Shown: positions 43,387 to 52,788, counted from the first letter of the stretch. The stretch: DNA of 64,000 nucleotides from Bradyrhizobium sp. PSBB068 (GCA_016839165.1 CP069300.1:1426001-1490000); one strand, 5' to 3'. A program made the numbers and translations. The notes: a model not told the origin generated them from the letters alone.

Positions 43387-43533
43387 GGCGAGGTGGATCG
43401 TCGGCCGATCATATCCGCATGACATTGAAAAAAGCCGCCCCTGCCTGATGCCTTGAACGCCGCAGTCTTAGCGCAGGCGCCCCCGCACCATAATCATTTT
43501 CAGGCGACATTATTCCCGGACGATGGGCGAAAT

Positions 43534-44910
43534 TCATACAATTTGCGTGGCGCCGACCGGCGTCCGCACGGCATTCGACAGCACTTGCAGGGCCTGGCTC
43601 AGTTCGGCGCGGTTGCGCGCGGCGCCGAGCGACACCCGCAGGCCGCGCGGTGCCGCTTCACCCGTCGCAAAGGCGTCTTCGCCGACCACGGCGAGGCCAT
43701 TGCGCATCAGATGCGACAGCAGGTCGGTGCCATCGAAATGTTTCGGCAACGGCATCCAGAGATGGTGGCTGGCCGGCCGCGCTGCGTAGCTGACGCCCTT
43801 GAGGAAGCGGGCCGCGAGCTGCTGGCGCGCGGCCGCCTCGTTGCGGATGGCGCGGATGATGTCGGCGGCGATCCCGGAGCGCAGCCATTGCGTGACCAGC
43901 GCCACCATCAGCGAGGGCGGCATCTGCATGGTGGCCTGCATGCCCGCGCGCATGCGCTGCTCGGCGCTCGCATCGGGCGCCAGCAGATAGGCGACCCGCA
44001 GCGCCGGCGCGATGCATTTCGCGATGCTCGCGGCAAGGTAGGTGTGTTCCGGAATCAGGCTGGCAATCGGTGCCACCTGCGGTTCGAGCGGGCCATAGAC
44101 GTCGTCCTCGATCAGGACGCAGCCGCGCTTCCTGATGATATCGGCGACCGCCTTGCGCCGCGCCGCGCTCATTGTCGCCGTGGTCGGGTTCTGCTGCGTC
44201 GGCACCAGATAGACTACCTTCGGCTTGTGCTTGCGGCAGGCCTCGTCGAGCGCGTCCGGCCGGGCGCCCTCGGTGTCCATCGCAACGCCGACCAGGCGGA
44301 CGTCGAGCCGCGCCGCCGCGGCCTTGATGCCGGGGAATGTCAGCGCTTCCGTCAGCACCACGTCGCCGGGCGATGTCAGCGCCAGCAGCGCGTTGAAGAT
44401 GATCGCCTGCGAACCCGGATAGATCACGATGCGGTCGGCCGATGCATTCGGCACGCGCGGCGCGAGCCACGCCGCGCCGACCTCGCGCTCGTCCGCGGTG
44501 CCGCCGGGCCGGGTATAGCCGAGATAGGCTGAAAATCCGGCCTCGGAGCGGATGGTCGCAAGTCCCTGTGCGATACGCAGGTCGAGATTCGCTTCCACCG
44601 GCTGCGGCGGCAAATTCATCGACAGGTCGATGTTGACCGGAGCGGGCAGGTCGGAGGCCGCGCGCGCCGTGGTCTCCGAGACAAAGGTGCCCTGGCCGAC
44701 GCGGGCGTCGAGCAGCCCTCGCCGTCGCGCCTCGCCATAGGCGCGCGTCACGGTGGTCAGATCGATGCCGAGCGCGGTCGCCAGCGCGCGATGGGTCGGC
44801 AGGCGTTGGCCGCGCACCAGCCGACCGCTCGCGATGTCGGCGGCAAGTGCATCGACGATGCGCAGAAACATCGGGCCGTGCCATTCCGAAACTGTAGGGA
44901 TCCAATCCAT
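43534..44910 (-). CDS. MocR-type regulator (GntR domain fused to aminotransferase fold)
   Basis: A 458-residue fusion: an N-terminal winged helix-turn-helix of the GntR type (GRLVRGQRLPTHRALATALG, then TVTRAYGEARRRGLL), a linker and a class I aminotransferase-like domain. The PLP-lysine segment is ASIAKCIAPALRVAYL and the phosphate/ring-contact segment VLIEDDVYGPL. MocR proteins sense PLP or amino compounds. It diverges from the DUF983 gene at 45005, and direct repeats in the 94-nt gap may be its operator. Confidence 0.9.
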   Translation of the reverse strand: MDWIPTVSEWHGPMFLRIVDALAADIASGRLVRGQRLPTHRALATALGIDLTTVTRAYGEARRRGLLDARVGQGTFVSETTARAASDLPAPVNIDLSMNLPPQPVEANLDLRIAQGLATIRSEAGFSAYLGYTRPGGTADEREVGAAWLAPRVPNASADRIVIYPGSQAIIFNALLALTSPGDVVLTEALTFPGIKAAAARLDVRLVGVAMDTEGARPDALDEACRKHKPKVVYLVPTQQNPTTATMSAARRKAVADIIRKRGCVLIEDDVYGPLEPQVAPIASLIPEHTYLAASIAKCIAPALRVAYLLAPDASAEQRMRAGMQATMQMPPSLMVALVTQWLRSGIAADIIRAIRNEAAARQQLAARFLKGVSYAARPASHHLWMPLPKHFDGTDLLSHLMRNGLAVVGEDAFATGEAAPRGLRVSLGAARNRAELSQALQVLSNAVRTPVGATQIV

Positions 44911-44932
44911 GCAATTCGACGCTTTGTCTTTG

Positions 44933-44961
44933 ATTGTATGCTCTTAGAGGCATATTGTATG
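44933..44961. promoter_or_regulatory. Direct repeats, possible MocR operator
   Basis: ATTGTATG occurs at 44933-44940 and again at 44954-44961, 21 bp apart, or two helical turns. This is the spacing expected for a dimeric MocR regulator binding same-face direct repeats. The site is central in the gap between the divergent genes. Confidence 0.5.
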
Positions 44962-45004
44962 GATCATCAGATCAGGTCAAGGACAACGACCAAGGACGAC
45001 TGCG

Positions 45005-45424
45005 ATGACCGAGATGGTTTCCCTGCCAAAGGCGATGTTGCGCGGCTTCACCATGAAGTGCCCGAACTGCGGGCGCGGCCACCTGTTCGGCCGCTTCCTT
45101 AAAGTGGCTGATCATTGCGAGGTCTGCAGCGAGGACTTCACCCCGCAGCGCGCGGACGATTTCCCGGCCTATCTCGTGATCGTTGTGGTCGGCCACGTCG
45201 TGGTGCCGGCGCTGCTCTGGATGGAGATGACCTACGCGCCGCCGGCCTGGCTGCAACTGGCAATCTGGCTGCCCGTGACGTTGTTCAGCGCGCTTGCGTT
45301 ATTGCAGCCGACCAAGGGCGCGATCGTCGGCTTGCAGTGGCAGCTCGGCATGGAGGGGTTTGCGGCGACGCGGCGTGCGGTAGCGCGGGCGCCGAGTGCC
45401 GTTGGGCGAACACGCCAAGCCTAA
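45005..45424 (+). CDS. DUF983 membrane protein
   Basis: A 139-residue protein. An N-terminal zinc-ribbon-like motif (KCPNCGRGHLFGRF, then CEVCSEDFTPQRADDFPAY) is followed by two hydrophobic spans (LVIVVVGHVVVPALLWMEM; LAIWLPVTLFSALALLQP) and the conserved end TKGAIVGLQWQLGM. This is the DUF983 pattern; the function is unknown. Divergent from the MocR regulator, which may control it. Confidence 0.87.
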   Translation: MTEMVSLPKAMLRGFTMKCPNCGRGHLFGRFLKVADHCEVCSEDFTPQRADDFPAYLVIVVVGHVVVPALLWMEMTYAPPAWLQLAIWLPVTLFSALALLQPTKGAIVGLQWQLGMEGFAATRRAVARAPSAVGRTRQA

Positions 45425-45473
45425 CGTGATGTCGTAGCCCGAATACAGCGAAGCGAAATCCGGGCCGGAATCT
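45425..45473. repeat. Short intergenic repeat-like segment
   Basis: A GTAGCCCGAATACAGCGAAG stretch followed by CGAAATCCGGGCCGG resembles one half of a bradyrhizobial intergenic repeat, with short arms GCCCG and CGGGC. It lies between convergent gene ends. Confidence 0.35.
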
Positions 45474-46721
45474 TCAAATCGGATGATGATGGGGTCGGAA
45501 CATGCGGCCCTTCTCCGTCACCAGCACCACGGCGAGCGCTGCCAGCGTGCAGAGCAAGAAGCCGGTCGCGAACGGCAGCAGCGTGCCGTTGTAATCCTGG
45601 CCGATCGTGGTGCCGATGCCGATCCCGAGCAGGGTGGTGATTGTGCCGTAAAGCGACGAAGCGGTGCCGGCGATCTTGCCCTGCGGCTCCATCGCCAATG
45701 CTGTGAAGTTCGCCATTATCAGCCCGAACGCGAACATCATCAGGACTGACAGCGCCATGAACAGCGACAGCGACAGCATGTCCGTCTTCACCGCGACGAA
45801 CAATGCCGCGGCGACGACGGCAAAGCCGGTCAGCGCCGCGTGCGAGATCACGCGCATGCCGATGCGGCCGACGATCCGCGAATTGAGGAAGCCGGCGATC
45901 GCGACGCCGACCGCACAGGCGGCGAAGGCGACCGGGAAGTAATGCCCGAGCTTGAAGACCTCGGTGAAGATCTGCTGTGACGAGAACACGAAGGCGAACA
46001 GCGAGCCCTGCACGCCGCCGGCGGCGAGCGCATAGCCGAGCGTCTGGCGGTTGGTGACGGTCTGGCGGAACGCGGACAGCACCTCCGGGATCGCCAGCGA
46101 CTTGCGCAGCTCCTTGGGCAGCGTCTCCGGCATCCGCATCGCGCTCCAGGCCAGCGCGATCACGCCGTAGATCATCAGCAGCACGAAGATGCCGCGCCAG
46201 TGCGTCAGCAGCATCACGGCCTGGCCGAATGACGGCGCGATCACCGGAACCGCGATGAACACCATCATCGCCAGCGACATCACGCTCGCCATCCGTCGTC
46301 CGGCGTAGCAGTCGCGCACGATCGAGGTCGCGATCACGCGGGTTGCCGCGGTGCCGAGCCCTTGCAGCGCGCGCGCCAAGAGCAGCGTCTCGAATGACGG
46401 CGCAATGATCGCGAGCAGGCCGGCGATGGTGTAGACGGTCATGCCGCCGAGCAGCACCGGGCGGCGGCCGAAGCGGTCCGACAGCGGGCCCATCACGAAC
46501 TGGCCGACACCGAAGCCGACCAGGAAGATCGACAGCACCATCTGCGGGCGGTTGGCGTCGGCGATTTGGAACGCTGAGCGGATGTTCGGCAGCGCCGGCA
46601 GCATCATGTCCATCGCCAGCGGGTTCAGCGCCATGATGGAGGCGATGACGACGACGAATTCCGGAAAGCCCATCGGGCGGTGGCCTGAGGAAACCCAGGC
46701 ATCGGCATTGATGTCAGACAC
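45474..46721 (-). CDS. MFS drug-resistance transporter, Bcr/CflA type
   Basis: A 415-residue inner-membrane transporter with about 12 hydrophobic spans. The start FVVVIASIMALNPLAMDMML, then LPALPNIRSAFQ, is the DHA1/Bcr-CflA hallmark. The loop motif is GPLSDRFGRRPVLLGG between spans 2 and 3, and LGTAATRVIATSIVRDCYAG matches motif C surroundings. It probably exports small hydrophobic compounds by proton antiport. It diverges from the MFS gene at 47000 with a 278-nt gap in which I see no clear operator. Confidence 0.88.
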   Translation of the reverse strand: MSDINADAWVSSGHRPMGFPEFVVVIASIMALNPLAMDMMLPALPNIRSAFQIADANRPQMVLSIFLVGFGVGQFVMGPLSDRFGRRPVLLGGMTVYTIAGLLAIIAPSFETLLLARALQGLGTAATRVIATSIVRDCYAGRRMASVMSLAMMVFIAVPVIAPSFGQAVMLLTHWRGIFVLLMIYGVIALAWSAMRMPETLPKELRKSLAIPEVLSAFRQTVTNRQTLGYALAAGGVQGSLFAFVFSSQQIFTEVFKLGHYFPVAFAACAVGVAIAGFLNSRIVGRIGMRVISHAALTGFAVVAAALFVAVKTDMLSLSLFMALSVLMMFAFGLIMANFTALAMEPQGKIAGTASSLYGTITTLLGIGIGTTIGQDYNGTLLPFATGFLLCTLAALAVVLVTEKGRMFRPHHHPI

Positions 46722-46999
46722 TTACGACCTCTTGGAGAGCCCCGGATCATAGTGTTCTTGCTGCGTTGCACAATCGGCATTTCCAGATGGGAGACCGTCG
46801 GCGAGGGCTGAGGTAATCCGGTCATGGAACCGGACCGGCGGCCTCGGCCTGGGCGATATCGTTGCTGCTGCAACTATTTAGCTCGTGCCGCGCGAAAACC
46901 TCTGCTATCCCCGTACCAGCATCCGCACGGGGCAGGCGCATCGCGTCGGTCACGCCCGCGCGGCCAAGAACTGATTCAAGAACGGGTTTGGGGAGGCCA

Positions 47000-48334
47000 A
47001 TGTCCATCGAGATCTCCGCGCGCTCGCGCGGCGCTGAACTGTCGGATGAGGAGCGCAAGGTCCTCACCGCAACGCTCGTCGGCACCACCATCGAATGGTA
47101 CGACTTCTTCGTCTACGCCCAGGCGGCGGGCCTGGTGTTCGGCGCGCTGTTCTTCGCGCCGATGAACGCGAACAATCCGCTGCTGGCACAGATCGTCTCG
47201 TTCGCGACGCTCGGCCTGTCCTTCCTGTTCCGTCCGCTCGGCGCCATCGTCTGCGGCCATCTCGGCGACCGCTTCGGGCGCAAGAACATGCTGGTGGTCA
47301 CGCTGCTGCTGATGGGCGCTGCGACCGCGCTGGTGGGCCTGTTGCCGACCTATGCGCAGATCGGCGCCTGGGCACCGGCACTCCTCATTCTGCTTCGGAT
47401 CCTGCAGGGCTTCTCGGCGGGCGGCGAGTGGGGCGGCGCGGCCCTGATGGCGGTGGAATCGGCGCCTCGCGACAAGCGCAGCTTCTTCGGCTCGTTTCCG
47501 CAGATCGGCACGCCGCTCGGTATGATTCTGGCGACCGGCGTGCTGTGGGTGCTCACCGCGACGCTCGGCAAGCAGGCGATGATCGAATGGGGATGGCGCA
47601 TTCCGTTCCTGCTATCGATTCTTTTGATCGTCGTCGGCATCGTGATCCGCCGCACCGTGGAGGAATCCCCGGTGTTCAAGGCGATGCAGCGCCGGCACAA
47701 GGAATCCTCCGCGCCGCTGAAGGAGTTGATGCGCAATCATGCCAAGGAGATTTTCCGCACCGCGCTGATCTTCATGGCCAATAATGCGGCCGGCTATATC
47801 CTGATCGCGTTCCTGATCAGCTACGGTGCCAACACGCTGAAGATGCCGTCCGAGCAGCTGCTGCTGATCGGCACGCTGGCGGCGGTGAGCTGGTTCATCT
47901 TCACGCTGCTGGGCGGCATCCTCGGTGATAAGATCGGCCGCGTGCGCTGCTTCCAGATCGGATACGGCCTGATGGTGCTGTGGGCGGTGCCGATGTGGTT
48001 CCTGATCGACAGCAAGAACCTCTTGCTGTTCTTCGTCAGCGCCGTCGGTCTCACCATTGCGCTTGGTTTGTCCTATGGCCCGCAGGCGGCGCTCTATGCC
48101 GAGCTGTTTCCAGCCAAGGTGCGCTATTCCGGCGTCTCGATCGGCTACGCGCTCGGCGCCATCTTCGGCGGCGCCTTCGCGCCGATGATCGCGCAATGGA
48201 TCATCGGCAGCTACGGCGAGTCCTGGCGCGTCGGCGTCTACATCGCGGTGCTGGCGCTGATCTCGCTGATCACGGTCTCGACCATCAAGGACCCGCAGGG
48301 CGTCGATCTGAATGTGAATGACGCGGGCACGTGA
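47000..48334 (+). CDS. MFS metabolite:H+ symporter (MHS family)
   Basis: A 444-residue permease from the ATG at 47000, after GGGGAGG; an upstream frame start at 46862 is not supported. The MHS hallmarks are GTTIEWYDFFVYAQAAGLVF in span 1, CGHLGDRFGRKNMLV in the first loop, and LQGFSAGGEWGGAALMAVES in span 4. Relatives (ShiA, ProP, KgtP, CitA) take up shikimate, betaine or dicarboxylates. The substrate here is unknown. It stands alone. Confidence 0.9.
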   Translation: MSIEISARSRGAELSDEERKVLTATLVGTTIEWYDFFVYAQAAGLVFGALFFAPMNANNPLLAQIVSFATLGLSFLFRPLGAIVCGHLGDRFGRKNMLVVTLLLMGAATALVGLLPTYAQIGAWAPALLILLRILQGFSAGGEWGGAALMAVESAPRDKRSFFGSFPQIGTPLGMILATGVLWVLTATLGKQAMIEWGWRIPFLLSILLIVVGIVIRRTVEESPVFKAMQRRHKESSAPLKELMRNHAKEIFRTALIFMANNAAGYILIAFLISYGANTLKMPSEQLLLIGTLAAVSWFIFTLLGGILGDKIGRVRCFQIGYGLMVLWAVPMWFLIDSKNLLLFFVSAVGLTIALGLSYGPQAALYAELFPAKVRYSGVSIGYALGAIFGGAFAPMIAQWIIGSYGESWRVGVYIAVLALISLITVSTIKDPQGVDLNVNDAGT

Positions 48335-48339
48335 GGTGT

Positions 48340-48470
48340 GCAGGGCGGATTAGCCGCAAGGCGCGATCCGCCACTGCCTCTGCGTTGCGGTGGATTGCGC
48401 CGGAGCTTGTCGTCGGGCCGCGCTTTGCGCGGACCCCGGTGGGCCAATCCACCCTACGCAGCGCTGGAAC
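48340..48470. repeat. Intergenic palindromic element
   Basis: GGTGGATTG (48389-48397) and CAATCCACC (48445-48453) are inverted 9-bp arms. A related GGCGGATTAGCC and ATCCGCC pair lies just before. These are typical bradyrhizobial intergenic hairpins, here between convergent gene ends. Confidence 0.55.
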
Positions 48471-48483
48471 TTCGGCGCGCCAT

Positions 48484-49425
48484 TCAGATGCGGGCGCCGC
48501 GGTTGTAGCCGTCGACGAGCTGATTGTAGTCACGCATCAGCCGGGCCGGCGACCCCTCCACCATCCAGCCGGCGCCGGGGTTGCTCAGCATCATCTTCTC
48601 ACCCGAGCTGTAAGGCACCTTGTCGCGAACCCGGCGCATCAGTTGCTTCGCCGTGGTGAGGAACGATTTGGCGCTTCCGATGAACATCGAGCCGAGCTTG
48701 GCGTCGCCGTCCTTGCCGGAGGCCTCCTCGGTTGCCTTCACCGTGGCCTCATACTCGTTGAGCGCCTGGGTGATCGCGTCGATGTCGGGCTTGTCGGCCT
48801 GCTGCGCGCGAAGCACGCGTTTGGCCTGGATCATCAGGGCCTCGACATAATAGTGCGTCTTGCGGCCTTCACTCGCCTCGATCGCGGCCAGCTGCTCGGC
48901 GGCGTGCTTGTCGTTGATGGCCTCGACGCCGGCGCGCAACGCCTTGTCGGCGCCGGCGAACGCATCCCAGGCCGCGACCAGGCGCGGATGCAGCGCCTTG
49001 CCCTTGGCCATCTTGTCGTCCTTGTAGTTCTCCTGGGTGTAGTAGTCGTCCGCCTCCTTCAACAGCGGCTCGAGCGTGGTGACGGCGGCAACATAGGCAT
49101 TCGCGGCGGCTTCAAGCCCGGCATCGTGCGGGTCCGCCGCATTGGCGGCTGCGACGCTCGTCTTGCAGTCGGACGTGTCGTAGATCGTATAGGTGCCGTA
49201 GATGATCCGCTCCTTGCCGGTGGGACCGCTCTTGGCGGCCCAGGAAAAATAGCGGTCGCGGGATTCGTACGATCGCGCCGAGAGGCGGTTGATGCACCCG
49301 ACATAGGCATTCATCTTTTGCGTCAGTTGCGCATTCGCCGATGACGCAGGCGGGGCCTGCTGGGCGGCGGCCGGTTCGAGAAAGGAAAAGACGGCTGCAA
49401 TCACAAGGAAAGGGGTATTTCGCAT
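48484..49425 (-). CDS. DUF3829 (YiiG-like) secreted protein
   Basis: About 313 residues from Met at 49425, which gives a signal peptide (MRNTPFLVIAAVFSFLEPAA before AQQ). The mature part is helical: QKMNAYVGCINRLSARSYES, YFSWAAKSGPTGKERIIYG, then long Ala/Asp/Lys helices and a C-terminal DYNQLVDGYNRG. This matches the DUF3829/YiiG pattern as I recall it. No lipobox cysteine is seen, so it is probably soluble in the periplasm. Function unknown. Confidence 0.75.
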   Translation of the reverse strand: MRNTPFLVIAAVFSFLEPAAAQQAPPASSANAQLTQKMNAYVGCINRLSARSYESRDRYFSWAAKSGPTGKERIIYGTYTIYDTSDCKTSVAAANAADPHDAGLEAAANAYVAAVTTLEPLLKEADDYYTQENYKDDKMAKGKALHPRLVAAWDAFAGADKALRAGVEAINDKHAAEQLAAIEASEGRKTHYYVEALMIQAKRVLRAQQADKPDIDAITQALNEYEATVKATEEASGKDGDAKLGSMFIGSAKSFLTTAKQLMRRVRDKVPYSSGEKMMLSNPGAGWMVEGSPARLMRDYNQLVDGYNRGARI

Positions 49426-49592
49426 CGGGAATTTGCCCTCATCTCGGCCGGAAGTTGGCCGCCTCAGTCTAGGAAGGTTATGTGACGGCAGGAGGTGTCC
49501 GTCACGCGCCTCCGCCGAGGCCGCGCGGCACACTATCGACAGACTTGTTTGTCGGCTACGGGCCAAAAGCCACTACCGCCGGAACAAGGCGC

Positions 49593-50240
49593 TTATCGGT
49601 GCGCCTGGTTGATTCCGAGCAATGCCTTCAGCTTCTTGACCGCGCTGTCCGGCGTCGTCAGCACCTCGCGGCCGGTGGCTTCGGCGACACGCTCGGCGGC
49701 CGGCGCCATGCTGTACTGCGCGAGCGCGATCAGGTCGCAGTCGCGCAAGTCCTTGCTGGCCTCGACCACGATGCGGTCATGCTCCGCACGGTCGCCGCGA
49801 TCGAGCGCGGCCAGCGCGCCCTCGGCGAGCTTCGGCACCAGCGTGACCTCAGACGGAAATTCCGGCGGCATCGACACCAGCGTCGGCGGGAAGGTCGAGA
49901 GCAGGCCGATCCGCTTTCCCCGTGCGACCGCCTGTTCGATCATGGCTTCGTTCGGCTTCAGGACCGGCATCGGCGCCTGCGCGCGCGCCACCGCCTCGAT
50001 GCAGGGCCCGAATGCCGAGCAGGTGAACAGGATGCCGTCAGCGCCGGTGCTGGTCGCATAGCGGCCCATCACGAGGAAGCGTTCGGTCATGCGCTCGGTG
50101 AGCTTGCCCTCGCGCGCGAGATCAGCCGACAGGCTGTCGTCGAGCAGATTCATCAGCCGCGCTTCCGGCCAATGTCGTGCGAATGACGCCTCGATCGGCA
50201 CGATCGAGTGCTTCAGGGCGTGAATGAGCGTGATACGCAT
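49593..50240 (-). CDS. Asp/Glu racemase-fold protein with one catalytic Cys
   Basis: A 215-residue protein of the Asp/Glu/hydantoin racemase superfamily. The first catalytic cysteine is present (ILFTCSAFGPCIEAV). The segment that should hold the second reads LIALAQYSMAPAAERV, where Tyr takes the Cys place. Two-base racemization is therefore doubtful; single-Cys relatives include arylmalonate decarboxylase-like enzymes. It lies 166 nt after AapJ on the same strand with a palindromic repeat between, so it may be the last gene of that operon. Confidence 0.75.
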   Translation of the reverse strand: MRITLIHALKHSIVPIEASFARHWPEARLMNLLDDSLSADLAREGKLTERMTERFLVMGRYATSTGADGILFTCSAFGPCIEAVARAQAPMPVLKPNEAMIEQAVARGKRIGLLSTFPPTLVSMPPEFPSEVTLVPKLAEGALAALDRGDRAEHDRIVVEASKDLRDCDLIALAQYSMAPAAERVAEATGREVLTTPDSAVKKLKALLGINQAHR

Positions 50241-50255
50241 GGTCGCTGCTCTTCT

Positions 50256-50400
50256 CCCTCTCCCCGCTCTTCGCGGGGAGAGGGTTGGGGTGAGGGGCTC
50301 TATCGTCGTAACAGGTCAGAGGGGGATATGCGGAGACTCCCCCTCACCCGTCATTCAAGCTTTGCTTGAATGACGAACTCTCCCCGCAAGCGGGGCGAGG
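50256..50400. repeat. Composite palindromic repeat
   Basis: Two hairpins: CCCTCTCCCCGC (50256-50267) with GCGGGGAGAGGG (50273-50284), and GTCATTCAAGC (50350-50360) with GCTTGAATGAC (50364-50374). A CTCCCCGC/GCGGGG stem follows. This is a bradyrhizobial intergenic element inserted between aapJ and the racemase-like gene. It may limit readthrough. Confidence 0.7.
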
Positions 50401-50406
50401 TGGAGA

Positions 50407-51417
50407 TCACTTGAACGGGATCGCGTACATCAAGCCGCCCTTGCTCCAGGTGGCGTTGAGGCCGCGCTCGAGCTTCAGGGGGCTCGCCTTGCCGACATTG
50501 CGTTCGAAGATCTCGCCGTAATTGCCGCCGGCCTTGATCGCCGGGACCAGCCATTTGTTGTCGAGGCCGAGCCGGCTGCCGAGATCGCCGGATACACCGA
50601 GCAGGCGCTGGATCGCCGGGACCTGCGACTTCGTCATCTCGTCGGCGTTCGACTGGGTGACGCCGAGCTCCTCGGCTTCGACCAGGCCGTAATGCAGCCA
50701 GGTGACGATGTCGCTCCAGACCTCGTCGCCGTTGCGGGTGAACGGGCCGAGCGGTTCCTTGCTGATGGTCAGCGGCAGCACGACGTAATCGTCGGGCTTC
50801 GGTGCTGCGGTCGCGACCGCGCCGGCGAGCGCGGAGGCGTCCTGGGTCATGGCGTCGCAGCGGCCGCCGAAGAAGGCCTGGTACATGGTGTCGGGCCGAT
50901 CGAACACCAGCGGCTTCCAGTCGATGCCGTTGGCACGGCCGTAATCGCCGAGCGTCACCTCATGCGTGGTGCCCTGGGCGACGCAGACGGTGGCGCCCTT
51001 GAGATCCTTCGGCTCCTTCACGCCGAGGTCCTTCTTCACCACAAACCCCTGGCCGTCGTAGAAATTGACCGGGCCCTGGCGCAGGCCGAGCGTGGTGCCG
51101 CGCAGATAGGTCTGCGTCGAGTTGCGGTAGAGCACGTCGATTTCGCCGGACTGCAGCGCGGTGAAGCGGTTCTGCGCGGTCAGCGCGACGTAGCGCACCT
51201 TGGCAGGATCGCCGAGCACACCGGCGGCGAGCGCGCGGCAATAATCGACGTCGAGGCCCTTGAAATTGCCTTGCGAGTCCGGCGCCGAAAAGCCGGCAAA
51301 GCCGGTCGAGACGCCGCACACCAGCGTGCCGCGCTGCTTGACGGTGTCGAGCGTCGCCGCGCTTGCGGTTGAAAGCCCCGCGACGAGCAGGCTCGCCGCG
51401 ATCAATACGTTCCTCAT
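50407..51417 (-). CDS. General L-amino acid ABC substrate-binding protein (AapJ-like)
   Basis: A 336-residue periplasmic protein with a signal peptide (NVLIAASLLVAGLSTASAAT). Family 3 solute-binding marks are VKQRGTLVCGVSTGFAGFSA and VDYCRALAAGVLGDPAKVRY, with LGPFTRNGDEVWSDIVTWL near the middle, which is specific to the AapJ/BztA branch. It would bind polar amino acids with broad range. It is cotranscribed with the aminotransferase 12 nt upstream, and its permeases are divergent (53756, 54945). Confidence 0.9.
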   Translation of the reverse strand: MRNVLIAASLLVAGLSTASAATLDTVKQRGTLVCGVSTGFAGFSAPDSQGNFKGLDVDYCRALAAGVLGDPAKVRYVALTAQNRFTALQSGEIDVLYRNSTQTYLRGTTLGLRQGPVNFYDGQGFVVKKDLGVKEPKDLKGATVCVAQGTTHEVTLGDYGRANGIDWKPLVFDRPDTMYQAFFGGRCDAMTQDASALAGAVATAAPKPDDYVVLPLTISKEPLGPFTRNGDEVWSDIVTWLHYGLVEAEELGVTQSNADEMTKSQVPAIQRLLGVSGDLGSRLGLDNKWLVPAIKAGGNYGEIFERNVGKASPLKLERGLNATWSKGGLMYAIPFK

Positions 51418-51429
51418 TCTGTCCTCCTC

Positions 51430-52788
51430 CTAATGACCAACGTCTTTCAATGCGCTGTCGACTGCGACACCGAGCCTTTCCACGATCATGTCGATGTCGC
51501 CGGACGTCGCGATATAGGGCGGGGCGAGCAGCACATGGTCGCCGCGCTGGCCGTCGGCAGTGCCGCCGGACGGATAGCAGCCGAGCCCGCCAGCGAACGC
51601 CGCGGACTTGATCCGCTGATGCAGCTTCAGCTTGGGATCGAACGACTGCCGTGTGCCGCGGTCAGCGACCAGCTCGATCCCCCAGAACAGGCCGCGGCCC
51701 CTGATGTCGCCGACATGGCGGTGATTGCCGAAACGCTCGACCAGCCGCTGCTCGAGCTGGCGGCCGCGCTCCTTGACCTGGTCGAGCAGCCTCTCCTCGC
51801 TGATGACCTTCTGCACTTCGAGCGCGGCGGCGCAGGCGAGCGGATGCGCCAGATAGGTGTGACCGTGCTGGAACGCGCCGGAGCCGTTGCGCACGGTGTC
51901 GACGATGCTGCCGCTCGCAAGCATCGCGCCGATCGGCTGATAGCCGCCGCCGAGCCCCTTGGCGACCGCCTGGATGTCGGGTGCGATGCCTTCCTGCTCC
52001 CACGCATGCAGCGTGCCGGTGCGGCCCATGCCGCACATCACCTCGTCAAGGATCAGGAGCGCGCCGTGGCGGTTGCAGATCTCGCGCACCGCCTTGAAGT
52101 ATCCCTCCGGTGCCGGCACGCAGCCGGCAGTGGCGCCGACCACGGGCTCGGCGATGAAGGCCGCGACATTCTCCGGGCCGAGCCGCTGGAATTCGGCCTC
52201 GAGCTCGGCGGCGAGGCGGCCGACGAACGCGGCCTCCGATTCATCGTCGCGCTTCTCGTGATAGGCAAAAGCGGGCGTGACGTGACTGAACGACGGCGAC
52301 AGCAGCGGCGCGTAGGGCTCGCGGCGCCAGGCATTGCCGCCGGCCGACAGCGCGCCCAGCGTGTTGCCGTGATAGCTCTGCCGGCGGGCGATGAAGCGGG
52401 CACGCTTCGGCTCGCCGCGCTCGATGAAATATTGCCGCGCCAGCTTGATCGAGGCCTCGATCGCCTCCGATCCGCCGCTGACGAAATAGACATAGCCGAG
52501 GCCGCCCGGCTCGTGGCCGACCAGCCGTTCGGCGAGCTCTTCCGCCGGCTCCGACGAGAAGAACCCGGTATGGGCATAGGCGATCTTCGACGCTTGTCTT
52601 GCGATCGCGGCCAGAATCCGCGGGTGCTGGTGGCCGAGACACGAGACGGCGGCGCCGCCCGAGGAATCCAGAATGCGGTGGCCATCCTCCGCGATCAACC
52701 AGACGCCTTCACCACCGATCGCTTTCGGCGGGGTCTCGCGCAGGCTGCGATGCATCACGCGGCTCTTGTTGGCGGCCATGACGGTCAT
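51430..52788 (-). CDS. Class III aminotransferase (aspartate aminotransferase-family)
   Basis: A 452-residue PLP enzyme. The cofactor-contact segment is YFVSGGSEAIEASIKLARQY, the Asp that binds the pyridine nitrogen is in LILDEVMCGMGRTG, and the Schiff-base Lys is in AVAKGLGGGYQPIGAML. Relatives use omega-amino acids, GABA, 2-aminoisobutyrate-like or other amines with pyruvate or oxoglutarate. Its ATG overlaps the rpiR stop by 4 nt. Likely the catabolic enzyme for the amino compound imported by Aap. Confidence 0.9.
   Translation of the reverse strand: MTVMAANKSRVMHRSLRETPPKAIGGEGVWLIAEDGHRILDSSGGAAVSCLGHQHPRILAAIARQASKIAYAHTGFFSSEPAEELAERLVGHEPGGLGYVYFVSGGSEAIEASIKLARQYFIERGEPKRARFIARRQSYHGNTLGALSAGGNAWRREPYAPLLSPSFSHVTPAFAYHEKRDDESEAAFVGRLAAELEAEFQRLGPENVAAFIAEPVVGATAGCVPAPEGYFKAVREICNRHGALLILDEVMCGMGRTGTLHAWEQEGIAPDIQAVAKGLGGGYQPIGAMLASGSIVDTVRNGSGAFQHGHTYLAHPLACAAALEVQKVISEERLLDQVKERGRQLEQRLVERFGNHRHVGDIRGRGLFWGIELVADRGTRQSFDPKLKLHQRIKSAAFAGGLGCYPSGGTADGQRGDHVLLAPPYIATSGDIDMIVERLGVAVDSALKDVGH

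Noticed and set aside
46722..46999. A possible operator between the two divergent MFS genes
   Set aside because: Only short imperfect repeats are visible and no regulator gene is adjacent, so no site can be supported.
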